This document shows positions 36,176 to 44,724 of a stretch of DNA of 64,000 nucleotides, one piece after another; position 1 is the stretch's first letter, and the number at the start of each line of letters is the position of its first letter. Origin of the DNA: Pseudomonas quercus (GTDB lineage: Bacteria > Pseudomonadota > Gammaproteobacteria > Pseudomonadales > Pseudomonadaceae); assembly GCF_012033695.1 (NCBI RefSeq), contig NZ_JAAVJI010000002.1, positions 496,001 through 560,000 on the forward strand. Reading direction: 5' to 3'. Below the pieces are notes generated by a model. It saw nothing but the letters and a program-made list of their open reading frames with translations, was not told the origin of the DNA and did not search any database. The translations under genes were made by a program, and so were the position numbers.

Positions 36176-38674
36176 ATGTACCACCCTCTTCTACCCAGCG
36201 CCTTGCTGGCTTTCGCTGCCACTTTCGTCACCCCTGCGTTCGCTGAATCCGGTAGCCGCACGTTTAATATCGCTCAACAACCGCTGACCCACGCCCTTAC
36301 TGCGTTCAGCCTGGCCACGGGATGGCAAGTGGAGGTTCCTACCGAACTGGGCAGCGACCTACTCTCATTAGGCGTGAGCGGGCATATGGCGCCGGAAGAG
36401 GCGCTGAAAAAACTGCTCGCAGGTACTGGGCTCGGTTATCGCCGGGTAGGCGAAGGTTCCGTTGTGCTAATGCGCCGGGCAGCAGCAGTGGAACTGGCAC
36501 CGGTAACCGTAAGCGCCACGCGACGCGTCCAGGCCGTGACGGAGGTGCCTGGCACAGTGAGCGTGATTGACCGCCAGGTATTGGACCAAGGCAACGTCAA
36601 CACCCTTCAGGACGTGGTGCGTTATGAACCTGGAGTGAGCGTGGGTGGTAGCGGCCAGCGTGCAGGCATCACGGGTTACAACATTCGTGGTATCGACGGT
36701 GACCGCGTCCTTACCCAGATCGACGGCGTGGGCATCCCGGAAAGCTATTTCTTCGGACCTTACGCGCAAACCCAGCGCAACTACGTAGACCCTGAGATCA
36801 TCAAGCGCGTGGAGATCCTGCGCGGGCCCAGTTCTTCGCTGTATGGCAGCACGGCCATCGGTGGGGCAGTCAGTTATTACACGCTCGACCCTGCTGACAT
36901 CATCAAGCCAGGGCAGGCCACTGGGGCGCGCCTGAAGGCTGGTTACAGCTCTAAAGACAACAGTTGGTTGAAGTCCGGTACCGTTGCAGGGCGCCAGGGT
37001 AATGTGGATGCACTTGTGCACCTGAGCCAGCGAGACGGCCACGAAACAGAATCCTTTGCCAGCCACGGCGGCAATGGGCTGGCCCGTACTGCCGCTAACC
37101 CTGAGAACACGCACAGCACCAACGTGCTCGCCAAGGCCGGGTGGACCTATGCGCAGGACGGGCGCCTGGTGTTCACCTATGAAAGGTTCAAAGGCAACAG
37201 CCAGGCCGACGTAAAAAGCGCCATTGGCGGGCCGTTCATCCAAGGCGTGGCGTCGGGCATGTACCGTTCCAGAAGCACGGACGACACACGCACGCGGGAG
37301 CGCTTCGGCATCGCCCATGACGTGACACTCGACAGCCCGCTGGCCGATGAAGCCAAATGGAGCTTGAACTACCAGTTGGCCAAGACTGACGAGCAGACCG
37401 ACGAACTGTACGTTCCTTACACCCGCCAGGTGCTACGGCACCGGGAAACCTCATACAAGGACCGTCAATGGGCCTTCGATGGGCAGCTGGATAAAGCCTT
37501 CAGCCTGGGCGCTAGCGACCATGCATTGACCTACGGTGCTACGCTCAAGCGGCAAAAAATCACCAACCTGCGCTCCGGCTACGGTATCTGCCTGGCAAAT
37601 GGTCGCAACTGTACCGCAGGCCAACCCAGCCCCGGTGACGCCTTGGCGCCGGAAAGCGATTTCCCGGACCCTACCGTCGATACGTACAGCGTGTTCGCCC
37701 AGGATGAGATCCGGTTGGGCAACTGGTCCTTGCTCCCTGGCGCGCGTTATGACTACACCCACCTGAAACCGAAGCTGACCGCGGCGTTTTTGCGCACCCT
37801 CAAGGGCAGCGATAACACCCAGTACAGCGACGACACCAAAACCTGGCACCGCCTCTCGCCCAAACTGGGCGTGACCTATGCCTTCACCGAGCATACCTCC
37901 TGGTATGGCCAGTACGCTGAGGGGTTCCGCACACCCACTGCCAAGGCCCTGTATGGCCGGTTCGAGCATGCTGCCAGTGACTATGTAGTAAAACCCAACC
38001 CGAACCTGGAGCCTGAAAAAAGCCGTAGTTTTGAAACCGGGCTACGAGGCTACTTCGAAGCAGGCAACTATGAGCTGGCCGTGTTCTATAACACCTACCG
38101 GGACTTCATCGACGAAAACCAGCTGCAAGGCGGCTACGACCAAGCCACGTTCCAGAGCAGCAATATTCGGCACGCCACGATTCGCGGCGTGGAAGCCAAG
38201 GGCCGGCTCAACCTGGACCGCTTCGGTGCACCGCAGGGCCTGTATACCCAAGGTTCGATCGCCTACGCCCACGGGCTCAACAGGGACACCGGCCAGCCCC
38301 TCAACAGCATCAACCCGTTAACGGGTGTGCTGGGCATTGGTTACGACCGGCCGCGCCATGGCGGGTTGCTCAGTTGGACCCTGGTCAATCGCAAAGGGCG
38401 CGTGGACAGCAGCCGCTTCAATACGCCTGATGGCGGCACCCTGTTCAAAACACCGGGTTTCGGCACGCTGGACCTTACCGGCTATTACAAGCTCAGTGAC
38501 GACATCACCCTCAACGCAGGCCTTTACAACCTGGCCGACAAAAAATACTGGCTCTGGGACAACGTGCGCGGCTACGACAGCGTGGGTGAAGCCTCGGTCA
38601 CTGCGCCTGCCAACCTGGACCGCCTTACTCAGCCAGGCCGCAACGTTTCGGTCAATCTGGTCTGGGACATCTAA
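36176..38674 (+). CDS. TonB-dependent heme receptor with signalling (STN) domain
   Basis: An 832-residue outer-membrane receptor. Signal peptide MYHPLLPSALLAFAATFVTPAFA is followed by an STN domain (residues about 30-100: FNIAQQPLTHALTAFSLATG), a plug domain (VTEVPGTVSVIDRQVLDQ, VEILRGPSSSLYGSTAIGG) and a 22-strand barrel ending VNLVWDI. The GFRTPTAK and NPNLEPEKS motifs correspond to the FRAP-NPDL pair of heme receptors, with a histidine in GRFEHAAS between. The STN domain would signal to an anti-sigma protein, whose gene is missing here. ATG at 36176 has GGAG seven bases upstream; an ATG at 36143 has none. Confidence 0.88.
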   Translation: MYHPLLPSALLAFAATFVTPAFAESGSRTFNIAQQPLTHALTAFSLATGWQVEVPTELGSDLLSLGVSGHMAPEEALKKLLAGTGLGYRRVGEGSVVLMRRAAAVELAPVTVSATRRVQAVTEVPGTVSVIDRQVLDQGNVNTLQDVVRYEPGVSVGGSGQRAGITGYNIRGIDGDRVLTQIDGVGIPESYFFGPYAQTQRNYVDPEIIKRVEILRGPSSSLYGSTAIGGAVSYYTLDPADIIKPGQATGARLKAGYSSKDNSWLKSGTVAGRQGNVDALVHLSQRDGHETESFASHGGNGLARTAANPENTHSTNVLAKAGWTYAQDGRLVFTYERFKGNSQADVKSAIGGPFIQGVASGMYRSRSTDDTRTRERFGIAHDVTLDSPLADEAKWSLNYQLAKTDEQTDELYVPYTRQVLRHRETSYKDRQWAFDGQLDKAFSLGASDHALTYGATLKRQKITNLRSGYGICLANGRNCTAGQPSPGDALAPESDFPDPTVDTYSVFAQDEIRLGNWSLLPGARYDYTHLKPKLTAAFLRTLKGSDNTQYSDDTKTWHRLSPKLGVTYAFTEHTSWYGQYAEGFRTPTAKALYGRFEHAASDYVVKPNPNLEPEKSRSFETGLRGYFEAGNYELAVFYNTYRDFIDENQLQGGYDQATFQSSNIRHATIRGVEAKGRLNLDRFGAPQGLYTQGSIAYAHGLNRDTGQPLNSINPLTGVLGIGYDRPRHGGLLSWTLVNRKGRVDSSRFNTPDGGTLFKTPGFGTLDLTGYYKLSDDITLNAGLYNLADKKYWLWDNVRGYDSVGEASVTAPANLDRLTQPGRNVSVNLVWDI

Positions 38675-38716
38675 GCCCCCTGCGTGTGCTGTCATCATTT
38701 CAAGGAGCGATTCCCA

Positions 38717-39325
38717 ATGCGTCTACAGGCTTCTCCCGCACTCGAACCCGTCACGCCCCTACTGCGCTCGCAGCGCTTGAACCAGGCCACGCATGCCCCC
38801 CATGCAGCGCTTGATCAGCTGGTGAAAACGCAGGCGCCCTTCGATTCCCTCGAAGGCTTCGGCCGTTTCGTAACGGCCCAATACCTCTTCCAGGCAGACC
38901 TGGAAGGGCTCTACCAGGACCTGCACCTGCGTACCTGGTTTACCGACCTGCCCCGCCGCTGCCGCGCCGGTGACGCCCTGGCAGACCTCGCCGACCTGGG
39001 TGTAACGCCCCCCGAGCCGCCACCAGGAGGGCCTGCTGTGCTGAGCGTTGGTGAGTCACTGGGGTGGCTTTTTGTCTCGGAAGGGTCGAAACTCGGCGCC
39101 GCATTCCTGATCAAGCGTGCTGAAGCGCTCGGGTTGTCTGCCACCTACGGTGCTCGTCACCTGGCGGCGCCTGTAGAGGGCCGCGCGGCAAGCTGGAAGG
39201 GTTTCACCCAAGCGCTGGATGCGCTTGAACTAAGCCCCAGAGACGATGCACTGGCCCAAGCCGGTGCCCTGGCAGCCTTTCAACGCTTTACAGTACTGCT
39301 GCAAACCGCCTTTGCCCGTGCATAG
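38717..39325 (+). CDS. Biliverdin-producing heme oxygenase
   Basis: A 202-residue heme oxygenase of the bacterial HemO/PigA-BphO type, which opens heme to biliverdin and frees iron. The proximal histidine is likely in NQATHAPHAALDQL, and the distal helix glycines lie in GWLFVSEGSKLGAAF. It follows the heme receptor by 42 bases with AAGGAG before the ATG, so the pair forms an uptake-and-breakdown unit. An in-frame GTG at 38684 is less likely. Confidence 0.85.
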   Translation: MRLQASPALEPVTPLLRSQRLNQATHAPHAALDQLVKTQAPFDSLEGFGRFVTAQYLFQADLEGLYQDLHLRTWFTDLPRRCRAGDALADLADLGVTPPEPPPGGPAVLSVGESLGWLFVSEGSKLGAAFLIKRAEALGLSATYGARHLAAPVEGRAASWKGFTQALDALELSPRDDALAQAGALAAFQRFTVLLQTAFARA

Positions 39326-39386
39326 GCCTGAACTCACCGCCCGGCCCGCCCATGGCGTGGCCTGGCCCGATCACTGCCCGGTGCCG

Positions 39387-39791
39387 ATGACCGACCAGCT
39401 CCCCCCTACTCGCTCACGCCTGGCTCGCGTCCTCTATGGGGTGCTTGCGTATGTCTGCGTAGGCATTGGCATCGTTGCCATCTTCGTTCCTGGCCTACCC
39501 ACCACCGAATTCATCCTCATAGCCGCCTGGGCGGCCACGCGCAGTTCTCCACGCCTGGCCGCCTGGCTGGAAAACCACAAGGTGTTTGGCCCCATCATTC
39601 GCAACTGGCGCCAAGGGAAGGTGATTACCCGCCGTTCCAAGGTCGCAGCCACCGGGAGTATGCTGGTGTGCGCGGTGATCATGTGGCTTACCTTGCGCCA
39701 TTACTGGGCGATCTACGCAGCGATTGGCGGCATGGTGCTGGTCAATCTCTGGATCTGGTCACGGCCCGAGCAACCTAGAAGGCCCAGCTAG
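39387..39791 (+). CDS. DUF454 (YbaN-like) inner-membrane protein
   Basis: A 134-residue protein with two to three membrane segments (VLAYVCVGIGIVAIFVPGLP, SMLVCAVIMWLTL, IYAAIGGMVLVNLWIW). PGLPTTEFILIAAWAATRSS is diagnostic of DUF454. It follows the heme oxygenase closely, as DUF454 genes often do beside heme or iron genes; the function is unknown. The start is uncertain, because the ribosome site at 39387 is weak and the frame is open upstream to 39246. Confidence 0.75.
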   Translation: MTDQLPPTRSRLARVLYGVLAYVCVGIGIVAIFVPGLPTTEFILIAAWAATRSSPRLAAWLENHKVFGPIIRNWRQGKVITRRSKVAATGSMLVCAVIMWLTLRHYWAIYAAIGGMVLVNLWIWSRPEQPRRPS

Positions 39792-39815
39792 GCTCCACCG
39801 CTTGTCGGCAGATGA

Positions 39816-39842
39816 TAAAGCCGTGGTCAAAGAGGCCGATGA
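39816..39842 (+). promoter_or_regulatory. Sigma-28 (FliA) promoter of the chemoreceptor gene
   Basis: TAAAG at 39816-39820 is followed after 14 bases by GCCGATGA at 39835-39842, close to the FliA consensus TAAAG-N14-GCCGATAA. It lies 71 bases before the receptor start. Confidence 0.75.
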
Positions 39843-39913
39843 GGAAGTAAAGCCGAACCCTCTGCTTCTGGGGAGGCCAGCCCTCGCCCTCTCAACTGCC
39901 CACGAGCACACTC

Positions 39914-42052
39914 ATGCTGCAGTCCTTGTCCATTCGTTTGAAAATAGTGCTGCTGGCAGGCTTGTGCCTGGTTGCAGTAGTGGCCACCGTTGTTGGCATG
40001 AACCTTTACCAGAGCCGGGCAAATAATGCGCTGGTGAGCCAGTCCAGTGAACGCATGCTCACCACAAGCGTTGAAAAACTACTGCTGGCCCAGGCCGCCG
40101 AAAAAGCTACCTCGCTGCAAAAAGCCTATGGCGCAGACTTGGCACTCACCAGCGACCTGGCTGAGCAGATGGCCCAATTGAGCACTGCACGCAAACGCCA
40201 TGATTTCGGCGCTGCCGCCCTGCGAGAAGAGGCTAACCAAGCCTTGTCGCTGGCGTTCAAGCGCAACCGCGACGTACTGGCGGTGTGGGCTGTGTTTCAG
40301 CCCAACGCCTTCGACGGCGACGATGCCGGCTTTGTCGCCGACCTGGCACGCGGCTCCAATGAAACCGGCCGTTTCAGCAGTTATTGGAGCCGTTACGACG
40401 GCAATGACAGCAATTCAGCCATCAATGAGGATGACCTCTCCAAGACCGAAATAAACGCCAGCGGCTTGCCGTTTAACAGTTGGTATACCTGCGCCCTGCA
40501 AGCCGGCAAGCTGTGCCTGCTGGAACCTTATGCCGACACCAGCGACGGCAAGACCTTGCTTATGACCACTCTCGCTGTGCCTATCCGGGTGGAAGGCAAA
40601 GTAGTGGGCGTGGCAGGGGTCGACTTGGCCCTGAACGCCTTGCAGGTCAGCGCTGTGAAAGCAAAAGGCGAACTGTTCGAGGGGGCGGGCCATATCATGG
40701 TGCTGTCCAGCAAAGGCGTACTGGCTGCCGACAGCAACACCCCTGATACGTTAGGAAAAACCCTCGAAGCAGCCTTAGGCGGTGAAGGCCGCGAAACCCT
40801 GCAGCAGCTACAAGGCGGTACGGCCAAGGTAGTACCCCATGGCGACTTGATTCGCGTCGTCTACCCCGTGGTGCCGGTGGAGGGTGTACCGGCCTGGGGC
40901 GTGGTGATTGACCTGCCACGCAATGTACTGCTGGCAGACGCCTTGCAGCTCCAGGCCCTGCTTGACCGTTCACAAACCAGTGGCGCCTTGCAGGCTTTGA
41001 TGGTGGCCATCGTGGCAGGCTTGCTGGGGCTGGTGGTGCTCTGGTTAACGGCCTCAGGCGTCACCCGGCCTATCACCAGCGTTGCCTTGATGCTAAAGGA
41101 CATTGCCAGCGGCGAAGGTGACCTGACGCGCCGTATTCACTATGCGCGTAAAGACGAACTGGGTGAGTTGGCCAACTGGTTCAACCGCTTCCTCGACAAG
41201 CTGCAACCTACGATCGCGCAAATCAAGGCCAGTGTCACCGAAGCCCGGAGCACAGCCGACCAGTCTTCGGACATTGCTCACAAAACCAGCGAAGGCATGC
41301 AGGTTCAATTTAGAGAAATCGACCAGGTGGCTACCGCGTCCAATCAGATGAGCGCCACCGCCCATGAAGTGGCCAACAGTGCTGCCAATGCCGCCAATGC
41401 CGCCAAAGGTGCCGATCAGGCTGCCCAGGATGGCCTGCGTATCATCAAGCGCAGCACCCTGGACATCAACGGCCTGGCTGAAGAAGTGAGCACGGCGGTA
41501 GGCCAAGTGCAAACCCTTGCCGTTAACAGCGAGCAGATTGGCTCGGTGCTGGAAGTGATACGGGGTATCGCGGACCAGACCAACCTGCTGGCACTCAATG
41601 CGGCTATCGAAGCGGCGCGTGCTGGGGAAAGCGGTCGTGGTTTCGCGGTCGTGGCTGACGAAGTGCGCAACCTGGCACGCCGCACACAGGATTCGGTAGG
41701 CGAGATTCGCCTAGTAATCGAACGTATCCAGGGGGCAACCCATGACGTAGTGGCCACCATGCACTCAAGCCAGGCCAAAGCCCAGGAGAACGCTACGCAG
41801 ATCCTCCAGGCTTCGTCCGCGTTAAGCCGCATCAGTGAAGCAGTGGGCATCATCAGCGACATGAACCTGCAAATCGCCAGCGCCGCCGAAGAGCAGAGTG
41901 CCGTGGCCGAAGAGGTAAACCGCAATGTATCGGCGATTCGTGTGGTCACCGAGGCCTTGACCGTACAAGCTTCTGAGGCTGCCCAAGTCAGCAGCCAGCT
42001 CAACGCGCTGGCCGGCCAGCAGATGCGCCTGATGGACCCATTCAAGGTATAA
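39914..42052 (+). CDS. Methyl-accepting chemotaxis protein with Cache-type sensor
   Basis: A 712-residue chemoreceptor. Membrane segment 1 is near residues 8-30 ([20 protein letters not shown]), followed by a periplasmic domain of about 320 residues of the double-Cache type ([32 protein letters not shown]). Membrane segment 2 is near 360-380 ([18 protein letters not shown]), then come HAMP and a signalling domain with the hairpin tip [20 protein letters not shown]. No CheR-binding pentapeptide is seen at the C-terminus (MDPFKV). The ligand cannot be named from sequence alone; the WY and D pattern hints at amino acids or amines. Confidence 0.9.
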   Translation: MLQSLSIRLKIVLLAGLCLVAVVATVVGMNLYQSRANNALVSQSSERMLTTSVEKLLLAQAAEKATSLQKAYGADLALTSDLAEQMAQLSTARKRHDFGAAALREEANQALSLAFKRNRDVLAVWAVFQPNAFDGDDAGFVADLARGSNETGRFSSYWSRYDGNDSNSAINEDDLSKTEINASGLPFNSWYTCALQAGKLCLLEPYADTSDGKTLLMTTLAVPIRVEGKVVGVAGVDLALNALQVSAVKAKGELFEGAGHIMVLSSKGVLAADSNTPDTLGKTLEAALGGEGRETLQQLQGGTAKVVPHGDLIRVVYPVVPVEGVPAWGVVIDLPRNVLLADALQLQALLDRSQTSGALQALMVAIVAGLLGLVVLWLTASGVTRPITSVALMLKDIASGEGDLTRRIHYARKDELGELANWFNRFLDKLQPTIAQIKASVTEARSTADQSSDIAHKTSEGMQVQFREIDQVATASNQMSATAHEVANSAANAANAAKGADQAAQDGLRIIKRSTLDINGLAEEVSTAVGQVQTLAVNSEQIGSVLEVIRGIADQTNLLALNAAIEAARAGESGRGFAVVADEVRNLARRTQDSVGEIRLVIERIQGATHDVVATMHSSQAKAQENATQILQASSALSRISEAVGIISDMNLQIASAAEEQSAVAEEVNRNVSAIRVVTEALTVQASEAAQVSSQLNALAGQQMRLMDPFKV

Positions 42053-42090
42053 GGCGGCCCACGCAGAGCACGTCTATGCTTGACCCTTCG

Positions 42091-42116
42091 ACGCCCCGGC
42101 CTGCGGGGCGTTTCTG
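42091..42116 (+). terminator. Terminator of the chemoreceptor gene
   Basis: ACGCCCCG and CGGGGCGT form a perfect eight-pair stem with a GCCTG loop, followed by TTCTGT. It lies 39 bases after the stop codon. The T-tract is short. Confidence 0.7.
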
Positions 42117-42130
42117 TCAAGGAGTACGTC

Positions 42131-42490
42131 ATGTTCGAACCCGGCCACCTGCGCCTTGAGCACAGCCCCGTCCAGCCCCGTGATGTGGCATACCAACTGG
42201 ACATTACTTACGAACCTCGCAGCGACGCCCGTGGCACTGTCATGCACTTCGAAGTGGCAGGTGACATTGCTGGCCATGCCTTGAACGAAGCACTGGACCT
42301 GCCAAGGGACCTGGCCTTCAACTTCGCCAGCGATATCGATCACCTGGCACGTCAACACGGCCTGCCTGCCACGCAAGTCATCCCTATCAGCGTGCATCAC
42401 CAGTACGACGCCATGTTTGCTGATATCCAAAGCAAGCTTGAGCGACACGCGGGCGATACCATGGACCCAGCTCACCTGCCTGGCACCTGA
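42131..42490 (+). CDS. Small conserved pseudomonad protein (DUF5064-like)
   Basis: A 119-residue soluble protein (MFEPGHLRLEHSP, VAYQLDITYEPRSDARG, VMHFEVAGDIAGH) with a strong AAGGAG site before its ATG. It recalls the DUF5064 family of pseudomonads from memory. No catalytic motif is visible, and the function is unknown. Confidence 0.65.
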   Translation: MFEPGHLRLEHSPVQPRDVAYQLDITYEPRSDARGTVMHFEVAGDIAGHALNEALDLPRDLAFNFASDIDHLARQHGLPATQVIPISVHHQYDAMFADIQSKLERHAGDTMDPAHLPGT

Positions 42491-42561
42491 GTGCGGGTTT
42501 CATCGGTAGCACTGGGGAGTGCATAATCCATGGCTTCTGACGTTCAGGCCCTGTTTTCCCC

Positions 42562-44073
42562 ATGCGTATTCACGTCAGCTTTCAAGACCGTGTAGGCATC
42601 ACTCAAGAGGTACTGGCCCTGCTGGGTGCCCGCAACCTGAACCTGGATGCGGTCGAGATGGTACCGCCCAATGTGTATATCGATGCCCCTACGCTCAGTG
42701 CTGCTGTACTGGACGAACTGCGCGGGGCGTTGTTTGCCGTGGCCGGTGTTCAGGCCGTCACGGTGGTAGACATTTTGCCAGGCCAGCGGCGCCACCTTCA
42801 GCTCGATGCGCTACTTGCCGCCATGAGCGACCCGGTACTGGCCGTGGACACTGCTGGAAAGGTACTGCTAGCCAACCCTGCCATGGTTTCGTTATGCGGT
42901 CGGGAACCCGCTGGCGAGCTGGTGGCACAGGTGTTCCGCGACACCAGCCTGCTGGAGGCACTGGTTGAGAATGGCTTCCGCCTGCCCCTCAGAGAAGTGT
43001 CGGTAGAGGGCGAAACCCTGATGCTGGACGCCACGCCCATCCCCCACGCCGGCGCGCTCATCACGCTCTACCCCCCCAACCGCATCGGCGAACGGCTGGC
43101 CGCCTTGCACCATGACCACGCTGAAGGCTTCGAGGCCTTGCTGGGCGAGTCCACCGCCATTCGCCAGCTCAAGGCGCGGGCACAACGCATTGCTACCTTG
43201 GATGCGCCTTTGTTGATTCAGGGGGAAACGGGTACGGGAAAAGAACTCGTCGCGCGCGCCTGCCATGCCGCCAGCGCACGCCATAGCTCACCCTTCCTGG
43301 CACTGAACTGCGCAGCGTTGCCTGAAAACCTGGCTGAAAGCGAGCTGTTTGGCTATGCACCTGGGGCGTTCACAGGCGCACAGCGCAATGGCAAGCCCGG
43401 CTTGATGGAGCTGGCGCACCAAGGCACGGTCTTTCTCGATGAGATCGGCGAAATGTCCCTCTACCTGCAGGCTAAATTGCTGCGGTTCCTCAATGACGGC
43501 AGCTTCAGGCGCGTAGGTGGCGACCGCGAGATCAACGTGAATGTACGGATACTGAGCGCCACCCATCGCAACCTGGACAAGATGGTGAGCGAAGGGACTT
43601 TCCGCGAAGACCTGTATTACCGGCTCAATGTACTCAACCTGGACGTACCGCCCTTGCGTGACCGAGGCCAGGACATTCTGCTATTGGCCCGTTGGTTCAT
43701 GCGCCAGGCCTGTGCGCAGATCGGCCGCCCCATCTGCCGCCTGGCACCGGGCACCTACCCTGCCCTGCTGGGCAACCGTTGGCCCGGCAACGTTCGCCAG
43801 TTGCAGAATGTGATTTTCCGTGCAGCGGCCATTTGCGAAAGCACACTGGTGGACATTGGCGACCTGGACATTGCGGGTACGTCGGTGGCGCAGCAGCGTG
43901 ACCGGGAAATCCATAGCCTGGAGCAGGCTGTGGACGATTTCGAACAGGCGCTGCTGGAAAAACTGTATACCGATTATCCGTCCACGCGGCAGTTGGCTGC
44001 GCGGCTGCATACGTCCCATACGGCCATTGCCAACCGGTTGCGCAAATACGGCATAGGGGTTACCAAAAGCTGA
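42562..44073 (+). CDS. gcsR: Sigma-54-dependent enhancer-binding protein, TyrR/GcsR type
   Basis: A 503-residue regulator: an N-terminal ACT-like amino-acid sensing domain (IHVSFQDRVGITQEVLALLG), a PAS-like segment (ALLAAMSDPVLAVDTAGKVL), and a sigma-54 AAA+ domain with Walker A GETGTGKEL, the sigma-54 loop GAFTGAQR, and LDEIGEMSLYLQAKLLRFL. A C-terminal Fis-type helix-turn-helix follows (STRQLAARLHTSHTAIANRL). It lies directly before gcvH, which has a sigma-54 promoter, so glycine control as by P. aeruginosa GcsR is likely. PhhR/TyrR-type aromatic amino-acid control is the alternative. Confidence 0.82.
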   Translation: MRIHVSFQDRVGITQEVLALLGARNLNLDAVEMVPPNVYIDAPTLSAAVLDELRGALFAVAGVQAVTVVDILPGQRRHLQLDALLAAMSDPVLAVDTAGKVLLANPAMVSLCGREPAGELVAQVFRDTSLLEALVENGFRLPLREVSVEGETLMLDATPIPHAGALITLYPPNRIGERLAALHHDHAEGFEALLGESTAIRQLKARAQRIATLDAPLLIQGETGTGKELVARACHAASARHSSPFLALNCAALPENLAESELFGYAPGAFTGAQRNGKPGLMELAHQGTVFLDEIGEMSLYLQAKLLRFLNDGSFRRVGGDREINVNVRILSATHRNLDKMVSEGTFREDLYYRLNVLNLDVPPLRDRGQDILLLARWFMRQACAQIGRPICRLAPGTYPALLGNRWPGNVRQLQNVIFRAAAICESTLVDIGDLDIAGTSVAQQRDREIHSLEQAVDDFEQALLEKLYTDYPSTRQLAARLHTSHTAIANRLRKYGIGVTKS

Positions 44074-44095
44074 CGTCGGCCGTGCCTACCGCTTG

Positions 44096-44132
44096 TGTCA
44101 CGTTATCGATACAGCGTCTTCATTTCATTACA
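44096..44132. promoter_or_regulatory. Two adjacent upstream activator sites for the GcsR-like regulator
   Basis: TGTCACG-TTAT-CGATACA at 44096-44113 and CGTCTTC-ATTT-CATTACA at 44115-44132 are 18-base imperfect palindromes one base apart. They fit the TGTAACG-N4-CGTTCCG layout I remember for P. aeruginosa GcsR. They lie about 120-160 bases before the sigma-54 promoter, normal enhancer distance. Confidence 0.5.
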
Positions 44133-44169
44133 CCTTAAGGGCCACCTAGGCCCTATGCCTGGCAAAAGC

Positions 44170-44187
44170 CGTAATGAAATCATTACA
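44170..44187. promoter_or_regulatory. Third activator site, near-perfect palindrome
   Basis: GTAATGA-AA-TCATTAC is a perfect 16-base palindrome. It shares GTAATGAAAT with the reverse complement of the second site. It is 66 bases before the -24 element of the promoter. Confidence 0.55.
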
Positions 44188-44252
44188 TGCAATGCCGAAG
44201 GCTGTCGCCCTACATAGCCTTCTGGCCCAGCAAAACCGGGCATTTCTCTACG

Positions 44253-44269
44253 TTGGCAGCCTATTTGCA
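44253..44269 (+). promoter_or_regulatory. Sigma-54 promoter of gcvH
   Basis: TTGGCAGCCTATTTGCA carries GG and GC separated by the required ten bases, matching the -24/-12 consensus (TTGGCAC-N5-TTGCA) closely. It lies 66 bases before the gcvH ATG and directly downstream of a sigma-54 activator gene. Confidence 0.85.
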
Positions 44270-44335
44270 ACGCCACGGCGATCCAGCCCGCATGGGCGCG
44301 TGTTTGCGGCCACCCTTGGCCATTTGGAGTGTTGC

Positions 44336-44713
44336 ATGACTGTTTTGCGTTTCACCCACGAGCATGAATGGCTGCGTGCCGAAGCCGACGGCACTGTAAC
44401 CGTAGGGATTACCGATTTCGCCCAGCAGGCCCTTGGCGACGTGGTGTTCGTACAGTTGCCGGACACCGGCGACTACACTGTGGAGGCTGAAGTGGCTGTG
44501 CTGGAATCTGTTAAAGCCGCCAGCAGCATCAACATGCCTTTGGATGGCGAGATCACCGAGGTTAACCCGGCCCTGGAAGGCAACCCTGAACTGGTCAATG
44601 AAGATCCCCTTGCACGTGGCTGGTTCTTCCGTTTCAAGCCTGTCGATGCGTCGCAACTCGATGGCCTGCTGGACCAGAACGCCTACGATCAATTGATCGC
44701 TGCCCAAGCCTGA
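44336..44713 (+). CDS. gcvH: Glycine cleavage system H protein
   Basis: A 125-residue lipoyl carrier that shuttles the aminomethyl group between GcvP, GcvT and dihydrolipoamide dehydrogenase. The lipoylated lysine lies in [13 protein letters not shown]. The start at 44336 has GGAG six bases upstream and gives the normal N-terminus ([14 protein letters not shown]); the upstream extension overlaps the promoter. First gene of the glycine cluster. Confidence 0.94.
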   Translation: MTVLRFTHEHEWLRAEADGTVTVGITDFAQQALGDVVFVQLPDTGDYTVEAEVAVLESVKAASSINMPLDGEITEVNPALEGNPELVNEDPLARGWFFRFKPVDASQLDGLLDQNAYDQLIAAQA

Positions 44714-44724
44714 GGACATTTGCC

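Noticed and set aside
34867..36287. Several 60-120 residue frames inside the tandem array on both strands
   Set aside because: They arise because the 127-base unit lacks stops in some frames; since 127 is not a multiple of three, each unit is read in a new frame and the peptides are only repeats of the array.
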